64,000 bases of DNA from a bacterium (lineage in GTDB: Bacteria > Planctomycetota > Planctomycetia > Planctomycetales > Planctomycetaceae): positions 124,001 to 188,000 of the forward strand of contig WGME01000018.1 of NCBI GenBank assembly GCA_016125225.1, in the 5' to 3' direction. Every line of letters begins with the position of its first letter. The stretch's first letter is position 1. Under the pieces are notes generated by a model. That model ran no database searches and was not told the DNA's origin. It saw nothing but the letters and a program-made list of their open reading frames with translations. Shown in pieces: positions 42,319-51,914 of this stretch. Position numbers and translations under genes: made by a program.

Positions 42319-45300
42319 ATGAAGTCGTCGATGGTCTGGGGTTCCGTTGTAACGATCCTCAGTACGCTCTGGCTCCTGGCAGCCGAACCCGCATCGGAGT
42401 CCGACATGCGTGCCACCGCTCGCAAACAACACTCCGATGGAAACCATGCGGCTGCTTATGACACTCTGAAAACATTGATCATTGATCCCCAGAGTGCCGC
42501 GGAACCGACCGTCGATGACCTGAACATCGCCTGGCAGTGTCTGCAGCAACTGGGACGCATCGATGAACTCGATGGCCTGCTGAAAGAGGCCGTCGCCGCA
42601 CATGGACAGGACTGGCATCTGCTGACGATGGCAGCCGAAATCCTCTCGCGCACAGAACATCAAGGGCAGATCGTCGCGGGAGAATTTTCGCGGGGAGGTC
42701 GTCGCGGTGGCGGAGAATTTGTAACCACTTTTGATCGTGATCGGGTGCAGGCGTTGCAGTGGTTACTGCAAGCCATGCCCCTCGTTCAACAGGACGCAAA
42801 TCCGAACGGCAAAGCCGAGTACTACCTGCGACTGGCGGAAGCCCTGAAGGACAATCGCGAATCCTGGAAATTCCAATTGCTCACAGACCTGAATGTCCTG
42901 CCCGACTATGAGCCGGGCAATCACTGGTGGCTGCAACAGCGAGGGCAGAATCGCGGGGCACCAGTCAATGCGGAAGGCAATCCACTGTTCTACCACGTCC
43001 CGATGAGTTGGGCGGATGCCAAAAATGATGGCGAACGCTGGCGGTGGGCACTGTTGCAAATGGCGGAAGCCGATGCCGGGTCACTCGCTCACGCCAAAAT
43101 GGAATGGGCTCGATTTCTCGAAAGCCAGTTCAGTGTCAGTACGATGGCGGGTTACCTCGGTAATACCCCTGAAAACACCGAGAATGCCACTGGTCCGTTC
43201 GCCGTCCACACACTCGCTGATAACGAAACCATCGCCCGTCTCGCCACGGGTGTGAAGCGGTTCACGCTGCCCGATGAATTTCATCATCTCGCCCAGTTCA
43301 AAGAGATCGCCGCACTCAAAAACTCGAACTGGAGTCCCACGGCGGCGGACAGCATCGCTCAGATCTACGAGAACCGCCGTCAGTACCCCAAAGCGGCCGC
43401 GGCCTGGCAAGCGGCCATCGACCAGTTCGGTGCCGGAAGTGGTCGCCCCGAGCGATTGAAACAAATCGTCGGCAACTGGGGCGAGTTTGATACGAACCGC
43501 CCGCAACCGGCCAATGCCACAGAACCACCGACGCTCACGTTCAAGTATCGCAATGCAGAACAAGTACAACTGACCGCGCAGGCGATCAAGGTCGACCTGC
43601 TACTGAAAGACCTCAAGGCCTATCTGCAAAGCTCGCCCAAGCAACTCGAATGGAATGAGCTGAATCTTGATAACATTGGCTATCGACTGGTGGCCGAGAA
43701 TCAAACGAAATACCTCGGCGAACAGGTCGCCAATTGGTCCTTGAAGCTGGAGCCGCAGCCGAACCATGTAGACCGGGTGATCGATGTCGATCTTCCTTTC
43801 AAAGCCGCCGGGGCCTACCTGGTGACTGCGAATATTGCGGATGGTAATTCCAGCCGCATTATCGTCTGGCTGGCCGATACCGCGATTGTCAAAAAACCGC
43901 TCGATCAAAAGGTCTGGTACTACGTGGCCGATGCGGTTACCGGCCAGCCGCTTCCCAAGATGAATGTCGAATTCCTGGGTTGGAAGCAGCAGAACACCGG
44001 CCGTCCGCAGAACTTCCAATTGTTCCTCATGAACTTTGCGGAATTTACTGACGCCGATGGCCAGATCATTCTCGATGAACGACGGTTACCCCATGAGTAC
44101 CAGTGGCTGGCAGTGGCTCGCAACGATGCCGGTCGGTTGGCGTATCTCGGCTTCAGCGGTGTCTGGTATGGCCAGGCAAATCGGGAGCTTTATGACCAAC
44201 GTAAAACCTATCTGATCACCGACCGGCCAGTCTATCGCCCCGGTCAAACGGTGCAGTTCAAGTTCTGGATTCAACAGGCGACCTACCGCCAACCAGATCA
44301 GTCGCCCTACGCGCGACAGAGCTTCCATGTCGTCATTCATAATCCGCAAGGTGAGAAGGTCTTCGAAAAGGACTTCACGACGGATGACTATGGCGGTCTC
44401 AATGGCGAATGGCCGCTGACCGATGAGGCCATGCTCGGCCAATATCAGCTCTACATCGAAAACCACGGTGGGGGTTCCTTCCGCGTCGAAGAGTACAAAA
44501 AGCCGGAATATGAAGTGACCGTCGATGCTCCCACCGAACCGGTGCAACTCGGCGACAAGATCACGGCGACCATCACCGCGAAATATTACTTCGGTGCCCC
44601 GGTCGCCCATGCCAAAGTGAAGTACAAAGTCGAACGCCGGCCACACACAGCCCGCTGGTATCCCCCCGGCAAATGGGACTGGTTCTACGGCCGTGGTTAC
44701 GGATGGCTCAGTTACGATTACCTGTGGTATCCCGGCTTCCGCGAGTGGGGTTGCTTACGCCCCTCGCCGTGGTGGTGGGGCCGCAATGAGACACCACCGG
44801 AACTCATCAGCGAACAGGAAGTCGACATCGGCGAAGATGGCACAGTGAAAGTCGAAATCGACACACTGCCGGCCAAGGAACTTCATGGCGATGAAGATCA
44901 CTCGTATCAGATCACCGCTGAAGTGGTCGATGGCTCACGCCGGACCATTGTCGGTCAAGGCAAGGTCATCGTCGCCCGCAAGCCGTTCCAGATTTCCCTC
45001 TGGTTGAACCGGGGCTATTGCCAGGTGGGTGATAACGTGACCGCCGAGATGGCAGCCTACACCCTCGATCAGAAGCCGGTCCAAGGGACGGGCAAGCTGA
45101 CGTTGTACCGCATCAGCTACAACGACCAAGGCGATCCGCAGGAAGAAGCCGTCTCGACCTGGGAACTGAATCCCAACGAGGAAGGCCGCGCTGGCCAGCA
45201 GTTCGCCGCTTCGGCGTCCGGGCAATATCGGCTCTCGTATGTCGTCACCGATGCCCAGGGCCGTTCGATCGAAGGGGGGTATGTGTTCCTGGTGCGTGGC

Positions 45301-48300
45301 CCCGGTTTCGATGGCCGCCAGTTCCGCTTCAACGACATCGAACTCATCACCAACAAGCAGGAATATGCTCCCGGCGACACGCTCAAACTGTTGATCAATA
45401 CGAACAAGGCCGATACCGCCATCGCGTTGTTTCTGCGACCCACGGACAACGCTTATTTTCCCCCGAAGATTCTGCGACTGACCGGCAAGAGCGGCGTCTA
45501 TGACGTCGGCATTGTCCCCACCGATATGCCGAATTTCTTCATCGAAGCCTGCACGATTGCGGACGGCGAATACTTCTCGGAACAACGGGAAGTGATCGTG
45601 CCGCCGGAATCGCGGGTGCTGAATGTTGACGTGCAAACCAATCAGACGGAGTACCTGCCCGGCGCTCCGGCGAATGTGACCGTCAAACTCACCGATGCCG
45701 CGGGCAAACCGTTTGTCGGTTCGACGGTGGTCAGCGTGTACGACCGCAGTGTCGACTACATCGCCGGTGGATCGAATGTTGACGACATCCGCGAGTTCTT
45801 CTGGAAATGGCGACGCAGTCATTCCGGCCGCCGCGAAACCAATCTCGACTGGTCTTCGTACAACCTGCTCAAACCCGATGAAGTCGGTATGGCCCAACTG
45901 GGAGTCTTTGGGCAGATCAACGTCATTGATGGCGTGAAGCGGAATTACCGTATCACTGGAGAATCGCTTCGGGACCGTGCCATCTATAAACGAGGCACGA
46001 TGGCTGGACTCGGCGAAATGCCGATGATGCCCATGTCCGCCGCCCCGGCGGGAGCCGTTGCGGAATCAGCGATGATGATGGGCGGTGCAATGGCCAAAGA
46101 TGCGAGCGGACCAGCAGAATCTGGTGGGGAGATGATCCAACCCACCATTCGCACGCAGTTCGCGGATACCGCTTACTGGAATGCTGCCGTTACCACCGAT
46201 GCCGATGGTTTCGCCAAAGTCGAATTCCCGATGCCGGAAAATCTGACGGCCTGGAAGATCCGCGTGTGGGGCATGGGCCTGGGCGCGAAGGTGGGCGAAT
46301 CATCGACCGAAGTGGTCACGAAGAAGAACCTGCTCATCCGTATGCAGGCCCCGCGGTTCTTCGTCGAAACCGATGAAGTCGTCCTCTCGGCGAATATCCA
46401 TAACTACCTCGACGCCGACAAAGCTGTTCAGGCCGTGCTGGAACTCGACGACGGTTGCCTGCTGTCGCTGAGTGATGCCCAACAGAATGTCGTGGTTTCT
46501 GCCAAGGGTGAAATGCGGGTCGACTGGCGAGTGAATGTGCTCAAGGAAGGGACCGCGACCGTCCGGATGAAGGCACTCACGGATGTCGAATCCGATGCGA
46601 TGCAGATGACCTTCCCGGTCTATGTGCATGGGATGCTGAAGACGGAATCGTTCTCGAATGCCCTGCGACCCAATGAAGCCACCGGCACGGTGAGTTTCAC
46701 GATTCCTGAAGAGCGGCGAATCAACGACAGCCGCATCGAAGCCCGCTTCTCCCCCACACTCGCCGGGGCAATGGTTGATGCGTTGCCGTATCTGGTGGAG
46801 TATCCCTACGGCTGTACCGAGCAAACGCTCAACCGTTTTCTGCCGACGGTGATCACCCAGCGGATTCTGCAACGCATGCAGCTGGACCTGAAAGCCATCC
46901 AAGAGAAACGAACCAACCTGAATGCCCAGGAAATTGGCGACGCCGCCGAACGGGCCGCTCAGTGGAAGCATTACCAGCGGAATCCCGTTTTTGATGAAGC
47001 GGAAGTCACCACGATGGTGAAAGATGGCCTGGAACGACTGACGTCGATGCAACTCTCCGATGGCGGCTGGGGTTGGTTCAGCGGGTTCGGCGAGCAATCG
47101 TATCCGCATACCACCGCAACAGTGGTGCATGGCTTGCAGAGCGCTCAACAGAATGAGGTCGCCCTGGTTCCCGGAGTTCTGGAACGGGGTATCGAATGGT
47201 TAAAACGATATCAGGCTGAGCAGGTGCAGAAGCTGAAAAACGCGCCCACGCAAACCAAACCGTGGAAGACGCACGCTGATGCCCTTGATGCGTTGATCTA
47301 TATGAACCTGGTGGAGGCCGATGTCGCGAATGATGACATGCGGGAATTCCTGTATCGCGATCGCCAGGAGTTGCCGGTCTATGCGAAGGCCTTGTTCGGT
47401 CTGGCTTTGCACAAACAGCAACAGGCCGAACAACTGGCCATGATTCTCGAAAACATCGCTCAGTATGTCGTGGAAGACAACGAGAACCAGACGGCCTATC
47501 TCCGGCTGCCCGAAAACAACTGGTGGTGGTACTGGTATGGCAGCGATATCGAAGCGAACGCCTATTATTTGAAGCTGCTCACCGCCGTCGATCCGCAAGA
47601 TGCCCGGGCTTCGAAGCTCGTCAAGTATCTGCTCAACAACCGCAAACATGCCAGCTACTGGAACAGTACCCGCGATACGGCCTTGTGTATTGAAGCCCTC
47701 GCCGGCTACCTGGTGGCCAGTGGCGAAGACAAGCCCGATATGACCGTGGAAATCTGGCTCGATGGACAGAAGCAGAAAGAGGTGAAAATCAACGCGGAAA
47801 ACCTCTTCACGTTCGACAACACGTTCCTGCTGACAGGGGACGCCGTGACCAGTGGCGAACATACCCTGCGATTCCGCAAGACCGGCACCGGACCGTTGTA
47901 CTTCAATACCTACGTCATCAACTTCACGCAGGAAGACTTCATCACCAAAGCCGGCCTTGAAGTGAAAGTCGACCGCAAGTTCTACAAGCTGACACGGGTC
48001 GACAAGCAGGTCGATGTCTCCGGCTCACGCGGACAGGCCGCCCAGCAAGCCGTCGAAAAGTTCGAACGGACCGAACTGCCGAACTTGTCGGAAGTCACCT
48101 CGGGAGATCTCGTCGAAGTGGAGTTCGAAATCGATTCCAAGAACGATTACGAATACATCCTCTTCGAAGACATGAAAGCCGGCGGCTTCGAACCGGTCGA
48201 TCTCCGCAGCGGTTACACCGGCAATGCGTTGAGAGCCTATGTGGAATTCCGAGATGAACGGACGGCGTTTTTCGTCCGGTCACTCCCCCGCGGCAAGCAC

Positions 48301-48432
48301 TCGATCAGTTACCGCTTGCGAGCCGAAATTCCCGGCCAGTTCAGTGCTCTGCCCGCCAAAGCCAGCGGCATGTACGCCCCGGAACTGCGTGGCAACTCGG
48401 ATGAAATGAAAATCGAGATCAACGACCGCTGA
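42319..48432 (+). CDS. Bacterial alpha-2-macroglobulin with intact thioester
   Basis: A 2037-residue exported protease trap. After a short signal peptide (ending LLAAEP, no lipobox) comes a helical, TPR-like N-terminal part. Macroglobulin domains follow, with TDRPVYRPGQTVQFKF at about 630, the MG2 hallmark. A flexible Met/Ala/Gly-rich stretch at about 1227-1270 (LGEMPMMPMSAAPAG) is the likely bait region. The thioester motif is YGCTEQTLNRF with Cys1499 and Gln1502, and a helical thioester domain and receptor-like end follow. In other bacteria such genes often pair with a penicillin-binding protein 1C gene; none is here. GGAAGG precedes ATG 42319. Confidence 0.92.
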   Translation: MKSSMVWGSVVTILSTLWLLAAEPASESDMRATARKQHSDGNHAAAYDTLKTLIIDPQSAAEPTVDDLNIAWQCLQQLGRIDELDGLLKEAVAAHGQDWHLLTMAAEILSRTEHQGQIVAGEFSRGGRRGGGEFVTTFDRDRVQALQWLLQAMPLVQQDANPNGKAEYYLRLAEALKDNRESWKFQLLTDLNVLPDYEPGNHWWLQQRGQNRGAPVNAEGNPLFYHVPMSWADAKNDGERWRWALLQMAEADAGSLAHAKMEWARFLESQFSVSTMAGYLGNTPENTENATGPFAVHTLADNETIARLATGVKRFTLPDEFHHLAQFKEIAALKNSNWSPTAADSIAQIYENRRQYPKAAAAWQAAIDQFGAGSGRPERLKQIVGNWGEFDTNRPQPANATEPPTLTFKYRNAEQVQLTAQAIKVDLLLKDLKAYLQSSPKQLEWNELNLDNIGYRLVAENQTKYLGEQVANWSLKLEPQPNHVDRVIDVDLPFKAAGAYLVTANIADGNSSRIIVWLADTAIVKKPLDQKVWYYVADAVTGQPLPKMNVEFLGWKQQNTGRPQNFQLFLMNFAEFTDADGQIILDERRLPHEYQWLAVARNDAGRLAYLGFSGVWYGQANRELYDQRKTYLITDRPVYRPGQTVQFKFWIQQATYRQPDQSPYARQSFHVVIHNPQGEKVFEKDFTTDDYGGLNGEWPLTDEAMLGQYQLYIENHGGGSFRVEEYKKPEYEVTVDAPTEPVQLGDKITATITAKYYFGAPVAHAKVKYKVERRPHTARWYPPGKWDWFYGRGYGWLSYDYLWYPGFREWGCLRPSPWWWGRNETPPELISEQEVDIGEDGTVKVEIDTLPAKELHGDEDHSYQITAEVVDGSRRTIVGQGKVIVARKPFQISLWLNRGYCQVGDNVTAEMAAYTLDQKPVQGTGKLTLYRISYNDQGDPQEEAVSTWELNPNEEGRAGQQFAASASGQYRLSYVVTDAQGRSIEGGYVFLVRGPGFDGRQFRFNDIELITNKQEYAPGDTLKLLINTNKADTAIALFLRPTDNAYFPPKILRLTGKSGVYDVGIVPTDMPNFFIEACTIADGEYFSEQREVIVPPESRVLNVDVQTNQTEYLPGAPANVTVKLTDAAGKPFVGSTVVSVYDRSVDYIAGGSNVDDIREFFWKWRRSHSGRRETNLDWSSYNLLKPDEVGMAQLGVFGQINVIDGVKRNYRITGESLRDRAIYKRGTMAGLGEMPMMPMSAAPAGAVAESAMMMGGAMAKDASGPAESGGEMIQPTIRTQFADTAYWNAAVTTDADGFAKVEFPMPENLTAWKIRVWGMGLGAKVGESSTEVVTKKNLLIRMQAPRFFVETDEVVLSANIHNYLDADKAVQAVLELDDGCLLSLSDAQQNVVVSAKGEMRVDWRVNVLKEGTATVRMKALTDVESDAMQMTFPVYVHGMLKTESFSNALRPNEATGTVSFTIPEERRINDSRIEARFSPTLAGAMVDALPYLVEYPYGCTEQTLNRFLPTVITQRILQRMQLDLKAIQEKRTNLNAQEIGDAAERAAQWKHYQRNPVFDEAEVTTMVKDGLERLTSMQLSDGGWGWFSGFGEQSYPHTTATVVHGLQSAQQNEVALVPGVLERGIEWLKRYQAEQVQKLKNAPTQTKPWKTHADALDALIYMNLVEADVANDDMREFLYRDRQELPVYAKALFGLALHKQQQAEQLAMILENIAQYVVEDNENQTAYLRLPENNWWWYWYGSDIEANAYYLKLLTAVDPQDARASKLVKYLLNNRKHASYWNSTRDTALCIEALAGYLVASGEDKPDMTVEIWLDGQKQKEVKINAENLFTFDNTFLLTGDAVTSGEHTLRFRKTGTGPLYFNTYVINFTQEDFITKAGLEVKVDRKFYKLTRVDKQVDVSGSRGQAAQQAVEKFERTELPNLSEVTSGDLVEVEFEIDSKNDYEYILFEDMKAGGFEPVDLRSGYTGNALRAYVEFRDERTAFFVRSLPRGKHSISYRLRAEIPGQFSALPAKASGMYAPELRGNSDEMKIEINDR

Positions 48433-48529
48433 TCGTTTCGGTCAATACATCTTGCGAACCCGGCACACGATGTGCGACGATATTGCTTTCCGGTTCGAGA
48501 TGCGATCTCGACGCTGACAGGAGACAACT

Positions 48530-49138
48530 ATGTCAACCGCGGCATTGCCATCAACGGCGGCTTTCACCGCCGATGAGTTTTATGACTATATGCAGCGCGC
48601 CGAAAATCGCCACAAGCACTGCGAACTGGAAGACGGGGAGATTGTCGAATTGAGCGTCCCCAAGAAACTTCACGGTTTAATCTGTGCGAATGTCGCTTTT
48701 TTTCTGATTAGCTATGTAAAACAACGAGGCAGCGGTTACGTCTGCTCAAATGATTCCGGATTCATCACGCAACGCGACCCGGATACGGTTCGAGGAGTTG
48801 ATGTCGCCTATTTCGAAGATGCGTCCAGCTTTGAAGAGGTGGAAGCGGCCTCTCCCAAGTACTCGTCCGTCCCACCGGTCCTCGCCGTGGAAGTTCTATC
48901 TCCCGACGTCCGCACGGTTCGCGTCATGCAGAAGGTGGGGGAATATCTGACGGCGGGCGTGAAGGAAATCTGGATCATCGATCCCGAAGCACGCGAAGTG
49001 GCCGTGCATCGCGTTGGTCAGCCACTCACCATCTTGCTGGAAGGGGATGCGGCCATCACAGGCAGTGCCGTGCTCCCGGACTTCGAGTTGCCGTTGGCCG
49101 AAATCTTCCGGTTGCCGAAGTCGGCGAATCCCGCATAG
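48530..49138 (+). CDS. Uma2 family (DUF820) putative endonuclease
   Basis: A 202-residue protein of the PD-(D/E)xK fold. ENRHKHCELEDGEIVEL is the N-terminal family block, VRGVDVAYF and PPVLAVEVLSPD hold the acidic active-site residues, and EYLTAGVKEIWIIDPEAREV is the C-terminal hallmark. Biological targets of Uma2 proteins are unknown; they are expanded in cyanobacteria and planctomycetes. GGAG lies seven bases before ATG 48530. Confidence 0.9.
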   Translation: MSTAALPSTAAFTADEFYDYMQRAENRHKHCELEDGEIVELSVPKKLHGLICANVAFFLISYVKQRGSGYVCSNDSGFITQRDPDTVRGVDVAYFEDASSFEEVEAASPKYSSVPPVLAVEVLSPDVRTVRVMQKVGEYLTAGVKEIWIIDPEAREVAVHRVGQPLTILLEGDAAITGSAVLPDFELPLAEIFRLPKSANPA

Positions 49139-49157
49139 TTGATCGGACAGAACACAC

Positions 49158-49179
49158 CGGGGGGACTGATGTCCCCCCG
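49158..49179. repeat. Perfect GC hairpin between convergent genes
   Basis: Arms CGGGGGGAC and GTCCCCCCG around TGAT, 19 bases after the Uma2 stop and just past the end of the DinB gene. No T run in either direction, so it may be a dispersed repeat or a rho-independent-like structure without a tail. Confidence 0.6.
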
Positions 49180-49197
49180 CTCGCCGGATCATTGCGA

Positions 49198-49689
49198 TTA
49201 GATGACGACGGGTTTACCGAGCGCGCGCCGCACGGGGACGAACTGCCCGGCATGCATCATGGGGTGCGTGGCAACCAGCAGGAACATCAACCCCATCGTC
49301 GGGAACATCGACCGGAAGCTTTCCGGGGCGGGTCCATCCAGATCGGCTTCCGGATACTCGTCGATCAGCTTGATCGTGGCATCATTGACCAGCTTGAAAA
49401 GGTCGGCATACTCCTGCTTTGTGCAAAAGTCCGAAGGGTTGTCGCTTGTGGCATTTTCCTTGCCGTGCTTTTCCTTGAAGCCCGCGGGAAGTTCCGGTGC
49501 CGATCCGGCTTGAATCGACTCGATCAGCGAGCACTCCGAAGCAATGAGATGCCCCAGTTGCCAGGCCAGGTGATTGCATCCCGGTCCCGGTCGATGCAAC
49601 AGTTCGGCATCGGTCATGTCGGCGAAATAGGCATTCAGAACATGGCGGCTGAGACCCATAGTTTGCTTGATGGCGTCTTTGGCTTGCAT
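49198..49689 (-). CDS. DinB-like four-helix protein
   Basis: A 163-residue protein of the DinB/DUF664 superfamily, which contains metal-dependent thiol transferases (such as bacillithiol transferase). LHRPGPGCNHLAWQLGHLI contains the characteristic His, and FLLVATHPMMHAGQF the His pair near the end. ATG 49689 begins the family-like MQAKDAIKQTM; a GTG at 49719 would add ten residues. The cofactor and substrate in planctomycetes are unknown. Confidence 0.83.
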   Translation of the reverse strand: MQAKDAIKQTMGLSRHVLNAYFADMTDAELLHRPGPGCNHLAWQLGHLIASECSLIESIQAGSAPELPAGFKEKHGKENATSDNPSDFCTKQEYADLFKLVNDATIKLIDEYPEADLDGPAPESFRSMFPTMGLMFLLVATHPMMHAGQFVPVRRALGKPVVI

Positions 49690-49911
49690 CTCGGTGCTTT
49701 CTACGATGAACCGTTTCACGACCCCTGAGCACGAATGCTACCGATCCGCGGAGCATCCGGCAATTTCCCTCCGCACAATCATAAAATCTGCATGCACGGG
49801 AATTGTTCCGCAGCGCGAGGGACGACGCCACGGGAAAGTATGAACTACAGTTGACAGAGACCGCTGCATCGCTGCAGTCCATCAGCACTCGATTGCGGGC
49901 AAACAACTACC

Positions 49912-50274
49912 ATGAGCACATCCGACCCTTGGAGCCGTCCGTCTGTATCAGATTTACGGGCCATTCTGGAAAGTATCGAAAAGCAGGATGCCGTCAATCA
50001 GCGGACACACGAACGGATCGATCTGAATGTGCCCGCAGAAATTGTGACGCGTCGCGGCAATACCATCGAAGCCATGACACGGGAGATCAGTCGGCTCGGG
50101 ATCGGGCTGCTGCATCGCGGGTCGATTTCGCCGGGTGAAGTCACCGTCAAAATGGCCAGCGAGACACGCAACTACACGTACCGGGTGGCTTTGGAGTGGT
50201 GTACGCCCTGCGACAACGGCATGTTCATGAGTGGCGGCCGCTTCCTCGGAAAAGACGAGGAAGATGGGAAGTAG
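49912..50274 (+). CDS. PilZ domain protein
   Basis: A 120-residue protein with one PilZ domain. RTHERIDLNVPAEIV matches the RxxxR part and EISRLGIGLLHRG the D/NxSxxG part, though the Asp is Glu here, so cyclic-di-GMP affinity may be altered. The rest, WCTPCDNGMFMSGGRFLG, is normal PilZ C-terminus. It stands alone between two opposite-strand genes and may serve as a small receptor. Confidence 0.82.
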   Translation: MSTSDPWSRPSVSDLRAILESIEKQDAVNQRTHERIDLNVPAEIVTRRGNTIEAMTREISRLGIGLLHRGSISPGEVTVKMASETRNYTYRVALEWCTPCDNGMFMSGGRFLGKDEEDGK

Positions 50275-50330
50275 GCATCAGGTGTCAGCAGAAATCAGAT
50301 CCAACTCTGTCCTCAAACCTGACACCTCAA

Positions 50331-51914
50331 TCACTTCGATCCCAGTTCGTACAACCGCGCATGAATCATCATCTGGAAGACAAAGCCGCTGACGGCGTGC
50401 ATGACCCAGAGAATACCGATCACGATCGCGCGAGCCAGTTCGTCCGTTTCGCCTGCAAACATAAAGCCGACCGCAAGCAACGGGCAACACTGAAACGACA
50501 TCATGGTACACAGAAACGCCAGCGGTAACGCTCCCCATTTCACGAAGAGCGACAGCAGCACCACCAGGTGCAGAAAAACCAATCCCACTAATGACATGAC
50601 CCAGAACTGGGGGTTGACGAGAATCTCTCCCAGCGTGGAAATGCCCTTCGGTAGAAACGCCACGATATCGATCATGATCCACACCAACGCCGGCACCAGT
50701 CCTAGAGCACAACCTACAACCTTCGAATAACTGATCTCGGCGATCGAGCGCGGCAAGGTCAGCAGGCTGACCATGGTCTGGCCACGGATTTCATCATGAA
50801 ACACGCGAGACGCATAGATGCTGGCTTCGATGATGACCGCAGCGATCATAATTCCCAGGTGCAACTGCGGGGTATCGGCGTAGGGGTCGCTGTAAGAACT
50901 GTTGTTGTACTTCTGCAACCATACATGGAACCCGAGCAGGATGGGCAGTAGCGCACCGTAGAGAACAAACTTCAGGAACAACAGCCCATCGCCGCCGGCC
51001 AGAAAGTAATACTCCTTCCACAAAAACGGGTTCGACCAGGCGCGACTGGCCGACAACCACCGGACTTTGCCGGAGCGACGAAAGAGCAAGCCACGACTGA
51101 CGGTGGGAGCATCCTCGACCAGGGCAAAACTCGTGAAGAGCAGCCACGACAGCAGGAAGCAGAACACGGCCGCCACCAGATTAGAAATCACCTGGGGACC
51201 GATGATCGCATCAGAAAACTGGCTGTTGGGAATGCGATAAAATAGCACTGACCAGACACTCGATTCGCTCAACCAGGTTAATCCCTGAGCCAGCCATTCC
51301 GTGCCTTGACCGGAAAGCATTCCCTCCGAGACCAGCACCGAAGTAATGGCGGGGCCAATCGCCGGAAGAAAGCTGTAGGCGATCAGGAACAGTACGGTCA
51401 AAGCCATGGCCGTTCCGCTGCGCTGGCTCACCACCGAAGCCAACAACGCCACATTCGCCAGCATAATAATGTAGGCCAGTAACGACGCATAAGCGGCCAG
51501 AACCTGGTTGAGCATCACACCGCCGAGCGTGATGGCCAGCAGCGTAAACGGAAACTGCACGGCCAGCAGCAGCACCGCTTGAATCATGCGCGATGTCGAT
51601 TTCCCGAGCAGCAGGCCGACCGGGCTGATCCCCGCCATCATCAACAGGCCAATTGTCGATTCTTCCTTTTCCTCGGTGATCGCCGTGGCGAAGAAGCTGA
51701 TACCACCTAACGTGATAAACATGCCATTCAGCCACAGCATCTGCGTGAAAAAGTCGAGACCGGGTGCTCCTTTGGTGAGGCTGGAGACTTGGGCCAACAG
51801 CATCATGAAGTAAATGAAGAACACAAAGACCAGACGAAACAGATGAGCCCGCAGCCAGTTGGCTTCCATCCGCAGCGAACGGGCCATCAATGTCGCGACG
51901 CCATGCAGCATCAC
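50331..51914 (-). CDS. ABC-2 type export permease
   Basis: A 527-residue permease with about 12 membrane segments, a double-length ABC-2 type. The N-terminal cytosolic MARSLRMEANWLRAH and ITEEKEESTIGLLMMAG are usual for this class. Its ATG overlaps the ATPase stop (ATGA at 51911-51914). The substrate is unknown; sets of this kind resemble the GldA/GldF group, but gliding is not implied. Confidence 0.85.
   Translation of the reverse strand: MMLHGVATLMARSLRMEANWLRAHLFRLVFVFFIYFMMLLAQVSSLTKGAPGLDFFTQMLWLNGMFITLGGISFFATAITEEKEESTIGLLMMAGISPVGLLLGKSTSRMIQAVLLLAVQFPFTLLAITLGGVMLNQVLAAYASLLAYIIMLANVALLASVVSQRSGTAMALTVLFLIAYSFLPAIGPAITSVLVSEGMLSGQGTEWLAQGLTWLSESSVWSVLFYRIPNSQFSDAIIGPQVISNLVAAVFCFLLSWLLFTSFALVEDAPTVSRGLLFRRSGKVRWLSASRAWSNPFLWKEYYFLAGGDGLLFLKFVLYGALLPILLGFHVWLQKYNNSSYSDPYADTPQLHLGIMIAAVIIEASIYASRVFHDEIRGQTMVSLLTLPRSIAEISYSKVVGCALGLVPALVWIMIDIVAFLPKGISTLGEILVNPQFWVMSLVGLVFLHLVVLLSLFVKWGALPLAFLCTMMSFQCCPLLAVGFMFAGETDELARAIVIGILWVMHAVSGFVFQMMIHARLYELGSK

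Noticed and set aside
44935-45897. 320-residue open frame on the minus strand
   Set aside because: Antisense to the alpha-2-macroglobulin coding region.
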